This document shows positions 56,458-64,000 of a DNA stretch of 64,000 nucleotides, one piece after another. Within the stretch, counting starts at the first letter, position 1; the number at the start of each line of letters is the position of its first letter. The position numbers were made by a program, and so were the translations under genes. This DNA comes from Marinobacterium mangrovicola (GTDB lineage Bacteria > Pseudomonadota > Gammaproteobacteria > Pseudomonadales > Balneatricaceae), in contig NZ_SMFU01000008.1 in NCBI RefSeq assembly GCF_004339595.1, positions 434,001 through 498,000 on the forward strand, given 5' to 3'. Under the pieces are notes generated by a model. The model was not told the origin of the DNA. It was given only the letters and a program-made list of their open reading frames with translations, and ran no database searches.

Positions 56458-57051
56458 ATGGCACAGCTAATACTCGCTTCAGCTTCCCCAAGGCGCAGAG
56501 AGCTGCTGGGCCAGATCGGTATCGACCTGATCATCCAGCCGGTGGACCTGGATGAAACCCCTCGCGCAGCGGAAGCACCGCGAGATTACGTGGCGCGTCT
56601 TGCACTGGAAAAAGCGCAGGCGGGATATAGTGCTGCCGGCGTTGATCTGCCTGCACTGGGCTCCGACACCGCCGTCATTCTAGATGACGAGATTCTTGGC
56701 AAGCCCCTGAATGAAGAAGATGCAGTGCGCACCTTGTTGCGTCTCTCCGGGCGGCGCCATCAGGTGATGACCGGGGTTGCCGTTGCCCAAGGGGAACATT
56801 GCCAGGTCCAGGTCGTCACAACTGAAGTGACGTTCACGCCGATTACCGAACACCTGGCCCGCACATACTGGGCGACGGGAGAGCCCGCAGACAAGGCGGG
56901 CAGCTATGGTGTCCAGGGTCTGGGAGCCGTGTTTGTCGAGTCGATTAACGGCAGCTACTCCGCTGTGGTGGGGCTGCCATTGGCACAAACAGCGGCCATA
57001 CTAAAAGAATTCAATATAGAGATCTGGCAGAAGCCGGACGTTACTGCCTGA
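56458..57051 (+). CDS. Maf-family nucleoside triphosphate pyrophosphatase
   Basis: The 197-residue enzyme hydrolyses dTTP/UTP or modified nucleotides. It begins LILASASPRRRELLGQIG and has GSDTAVILDDEILGKP (metal Asp) and DKAGSYGVQGLGAVFVESI. By position after mreD it corresponds to YhdE of E. coli. A Shine-Dalgarno-like GGAG is 12 bases upstream. Confidence 0.95.
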   Translation: MAQLILASASPRRRELLGQIGIDLIIQPVDLDETPRAAEAPRDYVARLALEKAQAGYSAAGVDLPALGSDTAVILDDEILGKPLNEEDAVRTLLRLSGRRHQVMTGVAVAQGEHCQVQVVTTEVTFTPITEHLARTYWATGEPADKAGSYGVQGLGAVFVESINGSYSAVVGLPLAQTAAILKEFNIEIWQKPDVTA

Positions 57052-57067
57052 CGGCTAAGGGAGCGGC

Positions 57068-58546
57068 ATGGGTGAAGAGATACTGATCAACTTTACGCCG
57101 ATGGAAACACGGGTCGCCGTGATCGAAAACGGTATGCCGCAGGAGATCTACGTGGAGCGCGTCAAGCGCCGCGGCATCGTCGGCAATATATACAAGGGCA
57201 AGGTGGTACGAGTGCTGCCCGGTATGCAGGCGGCCTTTGTGGATATCGGTCTTGAGCGTGCCGCCTTTATCCATGTGGACGAGGTGGTCGATCAGAATCA
57301 GACCCCGCCGGGAGAGCCCCGTACCAATCTGTCTATCGCTCAGGTGCTGCGTGAGGGGCAGTCGCTGCTGGTGCAGGTGACCAAGGACCCGATCGGCACC
57401 AAGGGCGCCCGTTTGACCACCCATCTGTCTATCCCGTCCCGTTACCTGGTGCTGATGCCTGGCAGCTCTCATATCGGCGTATCCCAGCGGATCGAGGATG
57501 CCGAGGAGCGTGAACGCCTGCGTGGGCTGATTCAGAAACTCACCGAAGAAGATGGCAGTGATGAAAAGAGCTGCGGATTTATTCTGCGCACGGTGGCTGA
57601 ACGTATCAGTAGCGCCGAATTGTCGTCTGATATCCAGTTTTTGCGCCGACTCTGGAGCAATATCCAGGAACGGATCGAGAAGGTGCAAGCGCCGGCAACG
57701 GTATACGAGGATCTACCGCTGAACATGCGTGCCCTGCGAGATATGGCCCATGCTGGCGTAGAGCGCATCCGCATCGATTCCCGCGAGACCTTTCAGAAGG
57801 CGATCGATTTTTCCCGTTCCCTGGTGCCTGAGATCGAAGACAAGCTGGAGTACTATCCGGGCGAGCGCCCGATCTTCGACCTCTTCAATGTGGAAGAGGA
57901 GGTGCAGAAAGCGCTGGGTCGCAAGGTTGAGCTCAAATCCGGTGGTTACCTGATTTTCGATCAGACCGAAGCGATGACCACCGTGGATGTGAATACCGGC
58001 GGTTTTGTTGGGCATCGCAACCTGGAAGAGACCATCTTCAAGACCAACCTGGAAGCGGCCACCGCTATAGGGCGTCAGCTGCGCCTGCGTAATCTGGGCG
58101 GCATTATCATTATCGACTTTATCGATATGGAGGATGTGGATCATCAGCGTCAGGTGTTGCGTACGCTGGAGCGGGTCCTCGAAAAGGACTATGCCAAGTG
58201 CAAGGTGACCGGTGTGTCCGAGCTGGGCCTGGTAGAAATGACACGCAAGCGCACGCGGGAAAGCCTGGAGCAGGTGCTTTGCGAGCCCTGCCAGCAGTGC
58301 GAGGGACGCGGCTCTATCCGTACGCCCGAAACCGTCTGCTACGAGATTTTCCGCGAGATCCTGCGTCAGCACCGTGCTTATGACACCGATTCCTATCTGG
58401 TACTGGCCGCGCAGCGGGTGGTGGACTATCTGCTTGATGATGCCTCGGATCACGTGGCTGAACTGGAAATGTTTATAGGGAAAACCATCCGTTTCCAGGT
58501 TGAGCCTATGTACAACCCGGAACACTTCGACGTTGTTCTGCGCTAA
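57068..58546 (+). CDS. rng: Ribonuclease G
   Basis: The 492-residue endoribonuclease matures 16S rRNA 5' ends and some mRNAs. It begins EILINFTPMETRVAVIENG, has an S1 domain (GNIYKGKVVRVLPGMQAAFVDIG in part), catalytic DVNTGGFVG and DFIDMED with metal Asp residues, and the zinc link CEPCQQC. It lacks the long C-terminal scaffold of RNase E. It starts 16 bp after the maf gene. Confidence 0.97.
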   Translation: MGEEILINFTPMETRVAVIENGMPQEIYVERVKRRGIVGNIYKGKVVRVLPGMQAAFVDIGLERAAFIHVDEVVDQNQTPPGEPRTNLSIAQVLREGQSLLVQVTKDPIGTKGARLTTHLSIPSRYLVLMPGSSHIGVSQRIEDAEERERLRGLIQKLTEEDGSDEKSCGFILRTVAERISSAELSSDIQFLRRLWSNIQERIEKVQAPATVYEDLPLNMRALRDMAHAGVERIRIDSRETFQKAIDFSRSLVPEIEDKLEYYPGERPIFDLFNVEEEVQKALGRKVELKSGGYLIFDQTEAMTTVDVNTGGFVGHRNLEETIFKTNLEAATAIGRQLRLRNLGGIIIIDFIDMEDVDHQRQVLRTLERVLEKDYAKCKVTGVSELGLVEMTRKRTRESLEQVLCEPCQQCEGRGSIRTPETVCYEIFREILRQHRAYDTDSYLVLAAQRVVDYLLDDASDHVAELEMFIGKTIRFQVEPMYNPEHFDVVLR

Positions 58547-58561
58547 GGACGCGCTCCTTTC

Positions 58562-61500
58562 ATGATCAAAGCCTCGGTCAAACACCTGCTCTGGTGGAGC
58601 CTCATGGCAGCTATGCTGCTGGGGCTGCTATTGATCGGGCTGCGCCTGGCGCTGCCGCAGCTGGGTAGTTATCGCGAAGATATCGCTGACTATCTTGGCA
58701 GCCGGCTGGGTGTCGAATTGAGCATTGCCTCGCTTGATGCTCGCTGGGATGGTTACTTTCCCAGTGTGACCCTGCATCAGTTGCGGGTGAATAGTTCGGA
58801 AGATGCAGGGGCGGAAGTTCGTCTGGAGATCGCCCGCATCGATGTGAAGCTGGATCCCTGGCGCTCACTGCTGAGTTGGCAGCCCATCTTTCAGCAACTG
58901 GATGTTATTGCACCGCGGGGGCACTGGCGTCAGCAGGACGGTAACTGGTTACATCGGCCGGGCCTTGGCGAAACGGATAGTGCACAAGCCAGTAGTGGGA
59001 TGAGTGAGGCTGGATGGAGCAGGCTGCTTAACCTGTTGCTGAGTCAGCCGCAGGTCGGCATCCAGGATGCAAACCTGGTGTTGCAACCGGAGCAGGGGGC
59101 TCCGCGCCAGCTTAATGGCATCGATGGGTTGCTGGAAAATGTGGGCGATGAACATCAGCTTAGTGGTGGCCTTCGCATTGCTGCGTTGGGTGAGGATACC
59201 CGGCTGCAGTTTGCCGTGCAGTTTCAGGGGACGCCGACCGATCCTCTGCAGGGTGATTATCCCTTTTATCTCAAGCTGGACTCGCTCGGCCCTGAGCTAT
59301 TGACGCTGACGGAGCTAGAGTTGCCTTTGCGCCGGCTAAGGGCCGGTACCGAATTCTGGGGGCGCTGGAGTCACGGCAAGCTTAACCAACTCCAGGGCCG
59401 GCTTGCGGTAGGAGATCTTCTCTATGGTGAAGCGGAACAGGCGGTTCAGCTCAGCAACAGCACGCTGGATTTTGCCCTGCTCCCGCTTGCAGATGCTCAG
59501 TATCAACTGCAGCTGAACAATGTTCACCTGAACTCTGCCGGCAAGCAGTTCGATCTGCCGCAGTTGGCCCTGGAAGGGCGCCTTGAAGGTAAGGGTTTTC
59601 AGCCAAGCCATCTATTGATACCAGAGTTAGAGCTTGGGTCTCTGAACGCTTTGCTCGTTGAGCAGCCGATACTGCCGGAAAAGGTGGTAGAGGCGCTAAG
59701 CGAAATATCACCGGCGGGCCGTTTGGCCAATATTGATTTGAGCTGGGAGACGGGAGCACCCCTTAGGGCTTTCCAGGCAGAGGCTGACGCAGATGACTTG
59801 AGTATGCAGGCTTACTACGGAGCACCCTCTATAGAAGGGATCTCCGGTCTGGTAGAGGCAAATATCGACGGCGGCCGGGTGAGCCTGGGTAGCGATGATT
59901 TCGCGTTACATTTTCCCAAGCTGTATCAGCAGGGGTGGCGCTTCAATTCGGCACAGGGGCAGGTCAGCTGGCATCTGCGTCCCGATGGTGCCCTGATCTC
60001 CAGTGGCTTACTCCATCTCGGCGAGGATGAGGTCAGTGCTGAGGGGCGCTTCAGTATCGATATTCCCTACAGCCGTGAGGTGCAGACCGAGCTTACGCTG
60101 ATGATCGGTATGCGTGACAGTGACGGCAGTCATGCACAGCGCTTTACTCCCGCCCACGAGGTCGGACAGGGGCTGCATGAATGGCTGGGGCGGGCGATCA
60201 AGGCTGGCCACGTACGTCAGGCGGGTTTAGTACTGCATGGTGGCACTCGTACAATGGAACCGCGTCGACCACCCACAGTACAGCTATTTTTCGATATCGA
60301 TGAGGCTCGTCTGGATTATGACCCCCAGTGGCCTGAAGTCACTGATGCGGACCTCTTCCTGTATATCCATAACGGTGATCTGCGCGCAGATGTACGTAGC
60401 GGTCAGCTAATGAATACGCGTGTAGAGTCTGGCTGGGCATATAAGCCACTGCACGATGACCAGCTGCAGTTGGCGTTTCAGCTTGAAGGGCCAGCCAGCG
60501 ATCTGAATACCGTCCTGGCTCTGGAGCCACTGCGAGAAAGAATCGGTGAGGGGATGGACGACTGGCGGTTAGCGGGTGATTTATCCACAGGTTTGCGTCT
60601 TGCGGTGCCGGTGGTACATCGGGAAGGACAAAATCTGCAGCCGGGCGTCTGGGTTCAGTCCCGTCTGAGTCAGGGAGAGCTGGCGTCGAATTCGCTGCGT
60701 CTTCAACTGAGCGATCTGAGTGGTGATATCAGCTTTTCCATGGACCAGGGCCTGAATAGTGACAATCTGGCGGCACGGGCTTTTGGGCGTGATGTGAGCG
60801 GGCGGATCGACACCCGGGCAGGCATCACCACTGTGCAGGTATCCGGTGACGCTGCAATGTCCGATGTGCAGACCTGGAGCGGCGTCGGTGTCTTGGGGCT
60901 TGTATCGGGCGAGCTGAATTACGACGCTCTGCTGGTGCTCTGTAACGGTCAGCAGCAGTGCGTTAACCGATTTGAACTGACCTCTTCACTGAACGGCGTA
61001 ACGGTGGATCTGCCGGCGGAGTTTGGGCTCGCCGCAGAGGCTGAGCGTAACCTCAGGGTGAGAGTACCGCTGGCTAGTTCAGAACTCGACTTCGATTACG
61101 GTGGTCTGCTAAGCGGTGCGTTTGATCTTTCCGACGGCCCTCTGCGTGGAAGCCTGCAGTTGGGTGGGCTGGCTGAGGAGAGGCCGAGTCTCAGGCCTGA
61201 TGAGGGGCTCTATGTGGATGGTGCGCTGGAGACGTTGGCGTTTAGTGATATCAGTGAGCTGCTGGATCGCCTTGAGGCCAATGGCGGTGCTTCCACAGAG
61301 AGTGATACCGGTAGCGCGGCGAGCCCTTTACGACAGGTGGCCCTGGATATTGGTCGTTTTGAGCTGGGCGAGTTTTCCGTAACAGATGTCCAGGCGCAGC
61401 TGAAGCCCGCGGATGTGGGTTGGCTGTTGCAGCTCGCCGGCCCCGTGGTAGAGGGGCAGATTATCCTGCCTAATGATGGTCAGCCGGTGGAGGTCGCGTT

Positions 61501-62428
61501 AGAGCGTTTACGGATAGCCCTACCGGATGAGGCTGGTGTTCCCGATACGGGATCGGCGGGCGAGAGTGCGCCGGCTTTACCGCTGGATGAGCTGCCGGAA
61601 ATCGATCTGTCAGTACTCGACCTGATCTACAAAGATATGCCGATGGGGCGCTGGAGTCTGAAGCTGAGGCCGAAGGCTGGCGAAATCGAGCTGCAGGAGA
61701 TTCGTGGTGAAATGGATCAACTCAAGCTGCGCGGTGAGGTTAGCTGGGCGCAGGGCGAGGCGGAACACACTGGCCTGACGTTAAAGGTTGAAGGCCAGGA
61801 TATTGGCAGACAGCTGGAACTCTGGGGTTTGGATAAGACCCTTGATAGTCAGTTGGTTCAGTCAGATCTGCAGTTGGAGTGGCAGGGCGCCCCCTGGGGG
61901 ATTAATGCCGCAACGCTGGATGGCTCCGCTCAGCTGTTGTTGAAAGATGGTCATCTGATCGAGTCCGGCAACAGCGCTAATTTGCTGCGTGTCTTTGGCA
62001 TTCTGAACTTCAACACGCTGGGGCGTCGTCTGAGACTGGACTTTAGTGACCTGGTGGATAAGGGCGTCGCCTTTGATCGTCTTGCCGCCGATTATCGTTT
62101 CGATAATGGCGTTGCCAGCAGTGAAACGCCGCTGTTGATGGAAGGGCCTTCCGCCAACCTCCGGGCTTCCGGCAGTATCGATTTTAATAATGAAACCGTT
62201 GATAAGGATATCGACGTGGTGCTGCCGCTGACCAGTAATGTGCCGTTTGCGGCCGTGTTGCTGGGGGCGCCTCAGGTGGCCGGTGCGGTGTTCCTAATCG
62301 ACAAGCTGATTGGTGATAAGCTGGAGCAGGTGACTACACTGGGTTATCACCTGAGCGGCGATTGGGGTGACCCGAAGGTAGAGCTGGATACCGCGCCACC
62401 GCCAGAGAGGGAGATTGGCTTGCCATGA
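58562..62428 (+). CDS. yhdP: YhdP-type AsmA-like envelope protein
   Basis: The 1288-residue protein has one N-terminal membrane segment (LWWSLMAAMLLGLLLIGLRL in part) and a long periplasmic beta-rich part, as in bridge-like lipid-transfer proteins (AsmA/YhdP/TamB). The C-terminus has NLLRVFGILNFNTLGRRLRLDFSD and a closing AsmA-like segment. YhdP moves phospholipids toward the outer membrane in E. coli. It begins 15 bp after rng and overlaps nit by 4 bp. Confidence 0.93.
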   Translation: MIKASVKHLLWWSLMAAMLLGLLLIGLRLALPQLGSYREDIADYLGSRLGVELSIASLDARWDGYFPSVTLHQLRVNSSEDAGAEVRLEIARIDVKLDPWRSLLSWQPIFQQLDVIAPRGHWRQQDGNWLHRPGLGETDSAQASSGMSEAGWSRLLNLLLSQPQVGIQDANLVLQPEQGAPRQLNGIDGLLENVGDEHQLSGGLRIAALGEDTRLQFAVQFQGTPTDPLQGDYPFYLKLDSLGPELLTLTELELPLRRLRAGTEFWGRWSHGKLNQLQGRLAVGDLLYGEAEQAVQLSNSTLDFALLPLADAQYQLQLNNVHLNSAGKQFDLPQLALEGRLEGKGFQPSHLLIPELELGSLNALLVEQPILPEKVVEALSEISPAGRLANIDLSWETGAPLRAFQAEADADDLSMQAYYGAPSIEGISGLVEANIDGGRVSLGSDDFALHFPKLYQQGWRFNSAQGQVSWHLRPDGALISSGLLHLGEDEVSAEGRFSIDIPYSREVQTELTLMIGMRDSDGSHAQRFTPAHEVGQGLHEWLGRAIKAGHVRQAGLVLHGGTRTMEPRRPPTVQLFFDIDEARLDYDPQWPEVTDADLFLYIHNGDLRADVRSGQLMNTRVESGWAYKPLHDDQLQLAFQLEGPASDLNTVLALEPLRERIGEGMDDWRLAGDLSTGLRLAVPVVHREGQNLQPGVWVQSRLSQGELASNSLRLQLSDLSGDISFSMDQGLNSDNLAARAFGRDVSGRIDTRAGITTVQVSGDAAMSDVQTWSGVGVLGLVSGELNYDALLVLCNGQQQCVNRFELTSSLNGVTVDLPAEFGLAAEAERNLRVRVPLASSELDFDYGGLLSGAFDLSDGPLRGSLQLGGLAEERPSLRPDEGLYVDGALETLAFSDISELLDRLEANGGASTESDTGSAASPLRQVALDIGRFELGEFSVTDVQAQLKPADVGWLLQLAGPVVEGQIILPNDGQPVEVALERLRIALPDEAGVPDTGSAGESAPALPLDELPEIDLSVLDLIYKDMPMGRWSLKLRPKAGEIELQEIRGEMDQLKLRGEVSWAQGEAEHTGLTLKVEGQDIGRQLELWGLDKTLDSQLVQSDLQLEWQGAPWGINAATLDGSAQLLLKDGHLIESGNSANLLRVFGILNFNTLGRRLRLDFSDLVDKGVAFDRLAADYRFDNGVASSETPLLMEGPSANLRASGSIDFNNETVDKDIDVVLPLTSNVPFAAVLLGAPQVAGAVFLIDKLIGDKLEQVTTLGYHLSGDWGDPKVELDTAPPPEREIGLP

Positions 62429-63255
62429 CAAAAGCCGCAGTCATTCAGATGGTTTCCACGTCGGCATTGGCCGCCAACCTAGAGCGAGCAGCGCATTTGC
62501 TTCAGCAGGCCGCCGAGGCTGGCGCCAGGCTGGCGCTGCTGCCGGAAAACTTCGCCTTGTTTGATAGCGGCCTGGCTCGCTCTCTGGCAGAGGCAGAATA
62601 TCGTGACCAGCCGGTTCAGACCTGGCTCGCCGAACAGGCGCGCAGCCTGGGTATCTGGATAGTGGCAGGCAGCTTGCCGGCTATCGATCGTCCTGATGGC
62701 AGTTTGATCGAGGATGGCCGGGTGCGCAGCCGCATGCTGGTGGTGAATGATAGCGGAGATGTTGTAGCTCGTTACGACAAGCGTCATCTGTTCGACGTGG
62801 ATGTGGGCGACGCCCAATCTCGTTATAGAGAGTCGGACAGATTCGAGCCCGGCGATGACGTGGCGGTAGTGGATTCACCGATCGGTGTGCTGGGTCTGAG
62901 TATCTGTTATGACCTGCGTTTTCCGCTGCATTATCAGCGACTGCGCGAGCTGGGTGCCGAAGTGCTGCTGGTACCCTCCGCGTTTACTGCCGTGACCGGT
63001 GAGGCCCACTGGGAGGTTTTGCTCAGGGCCAGAGCGATCGAGACTCAGTGTTACTGCTTGGGTGCTGACCAGGGTGGCCAGCATACGCCAACACGACTCA
63101 CCTGGGGGCATTCGATGATCTTGTCCCCCTGGGGCGAGGTGCTCGGCTGTCATGAAACTGGCGAAGGCATAGTGCTCGCGGAGATTGATCTGCCCGGGCT
63201 GCATCGGCAGCGTGAGCAGATGCCGGTCTGGCAGCACCGGCGTGATCGCTGTTAA
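62425..63255 (+). CDS. Nitrilase-superfamily amidase
   Basis: The 276-residue carbon-nitrogen hydrolase has the Glu-Lys-Cys triad: LLPENFALF, YDKRHLFDVDV and LSICYDLRFP. The group it most resembles (Nit1) hydrolyses deaminated glutathione. It is coupled to yhdP by a 4-bp overlap. In Pseudomonas tldD follows this gene; here it does not. Confidence 0.92.
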   Translation: MTKAAVIQMVSTSALAANLERAAHLLQQAAEAGARLALLPENFALFDSGLARSLAEAEYRDQPVQTWLAEQARSLGIWIVAGSLPAIDRPDGSLIEDGRVRSRMLVVNDSGDVVARYDKRHLFDVDVGDAQSRYRESDRFEPGDDVAVVDSPIGVLGLSICYDLRFPLHYQRLRELGAEVLLVPSAFTAVTGEAHWEVLLRARAIETQCYCLGADQGGQHTPTRLTWGHSMILSPWGEVLGCHETGEGIVLAEIDLPGLHRQREQMPVWQHRRDRC

Positions 63256-63292
63256 TCGTTTTTGTTACTAGAGTGTTATTTATCAGGCAGTT

Positions 63293-63820
63293 TCAGCCTT
63301 TCTCGCTAAGCTCGCGCAGGTAGCGGAACAGTTTGCGTGCCTGGGCGGGCGGCTTGTTCTGCTGGCGCTCTTTTTTGGCGTTGCGCACCAGCTGGCGCAG
63401 GTGCTGAATATCAGCCTGCGGATGTTCTTCGATATAGCGTTGCAGCACATCGTTATCGCCATCGATGAGGCGATCACGCCACTGCTCCAGGGCATGAAAA
63501 TGCTGGTTGTGGGCGGATGAGGCTGAATCGAACCGTTCCAGTACTTCGGCGATCGCATCTGCATCTTCGGTACGCATCAACTTGCCGATGAACTGCAGGT
63601 GGCGCTTGCGGGCACCGTGGGCGCTGATGCGGCTCATCTCTGCTACCGCTTCTGCGAGGCGTTCTCCCATGGGAACCTGGGCCTGCTGATCGGGGCGCAG
63701 GTCGGTGATCCGTTTGCCCAGTTCCTGCAGCGCTTCCATCTCCCGTTTGACCTGGCTGCGGCTTGGGCCAAAATCCTCTTCGTCGGACTCGAAGCCCGGC
63801 TTATCGTTAACGTTGCTCAT
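63293..63820 (-). CDS. darP: Ribosome-associated protein DarP (YjgA)
   Basis: The 175-residue, highly charged, helical protein joins the late 50S subunit. It begins MSNVNDKPGFES, then RSQVKREMEALQELGKRI and the C-terminal half with RHLQFIGKLMR and ALEQWRDRLIDG. The ATG at 63820 gives the family start; the frame upstream overlaps mgtE. It is convergent with the nitrilase gene (37-bp gap). Confidence 0.93.
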   Translation of the reverse strand: MSNVNDKPGFESDEEDFGPSRSQVKREMEALQELGKRITDLRPDQQAQVPMGERLAEAVAEMSRISAHGARKRHLQFIGKLMRTEDADAIAEVLERFDSASSAHNQHFHALEQWRDRLIDGDNDVLQRYIEEHPQADIQHLRQLVRNAKKERQQNKPPAQARKLFRYLRELSEKG

Positions 63821-63824
63821 AAAC

Positions 63825-64000
63825 CTAACCAAAAAACAGGGTCGCCAGACCCAGAAATGCAAAGAAGCCCACCACATCGGTGATGGTCGTAAGTAGAACG
63901 CTGCCGGCCAGTGCAGGGTCGATGCCCGCTGATTTCAGGGCCATGGGCAACAGGGTGCCAGCCATGGCGCCGGCCAACAGGTTGATGATGATCGCCAATG
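63825..64000 (-). CDS. mgtE: Magnesium transporter MgtE, 3' end only
   Basis: The last 58 codons are inside the window; the gene continues past position 64000. The translation ends with LAIIINLLAGAMAGTLLP, then GIDPALAGSVLLTTITDVVGFFAFLG and a short hydrophobic tail, which is the C-terminal membrane core of MgtE with its Asp. Its stop lies 4 bp before darP, as in relatives. Confidence 0.88.
   Translation of the reverse strand, partial: LAIIINLLAGAMAGTLLPMALKSAGIDPALAGSVLLTTITDVVGFFAFLGLATLFFG

Overview
The window is chromosomal DNA of a marine-type gammaproteobacterium, most like the Oceanospirillales/Pseudomonadales side of the class. This rests on gene order (surA-lptD next to amgK-murU-djlA, gatCAB next to mreBCD-maf-rng-yhdP, a bfd-bfr cluster), on a DctPQM TRAP uptake system, and on family-typical protein sequences. 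No species name can be proved from the sequence alone. No CRISPR array, complete insertion sequence, integrase or prophage module was seen.

Region 1 (1-17.6 kb) is a surface-polysaccharide locus. It holds an AT-rich 5'-truncated gene, an HMGL-type pyruvate aldolase fused to a second Rossmann-like domain, a CMP-Kdo-synthetase-like gene, a HAD phosphatase, a large methyltransferase protein with a kinase-like motif, galE, rfbC, a sulfotransferase, two glycosyltransferases, pgm, a PhyH-type dioxygenase and a KpsC-type dual beta-Kdo transferase. KpsC points to a Kdo-linked, lipid-anchored capsule. The aldolase/HAD/cytidylyltransferase trio looks like an alternative route to a CMP-activated ulosonic acid.

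Region 2 (17.6-24.5 kb) is sulfate handling: an SLC13-type permease, an IS630-like DNA-binding protein, cysD, a cysN-cysC fusion and cysQ, closed by a strong terminator. These genes make PAPS and recycle PAP, which fits the sulfotransferase in region 1. A small secreted protein follows.

Region 3 (24.5-28.8 kb) is a two-gene minus-strand unit: a 1103-residue PLD/SF2-helicase/S24-like/DUF3427 fusion and a small SAM methyltransferase overlapping by 4 bp. It lies beside an initiator tRNA gene with its own promoter and terminator. It is the best candidate for a poorly described (possibly defence) system.

Region 4 (29-35.8 kb) holds a diguanylate cyclase with a Lar-like zinc ribbon, a TRAP transporter (dctPQM), an SDR oxidoreductase and a DUF72 protein. 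Region 5 (35.8-48.5 kb) is housekeeping: apaG-rsmA-pdxA-surA-lptD on the minus strand, amgK-murU-djlA on the plus strand, a DUF3530 gene, rpe-gph and a NhaR-like regulator. A candidate small RNA with a strong terminator lies beyond nhaR.

Region 6 (48.8-50.5 kb) is iron storage: two complementary bacterioferritin subunits and bfd, with a possible Fur box upstream of bfd. Region 7 (50.5-64 kb) holds gatCAB (minus) divergent from mreBCD-maf-rng-yhdP-nit (plus), then darP and the 3' end of mgtE on the minus strand. mreC appears to lack a canonical start codon, and tldD is missing from its usual place after nit.
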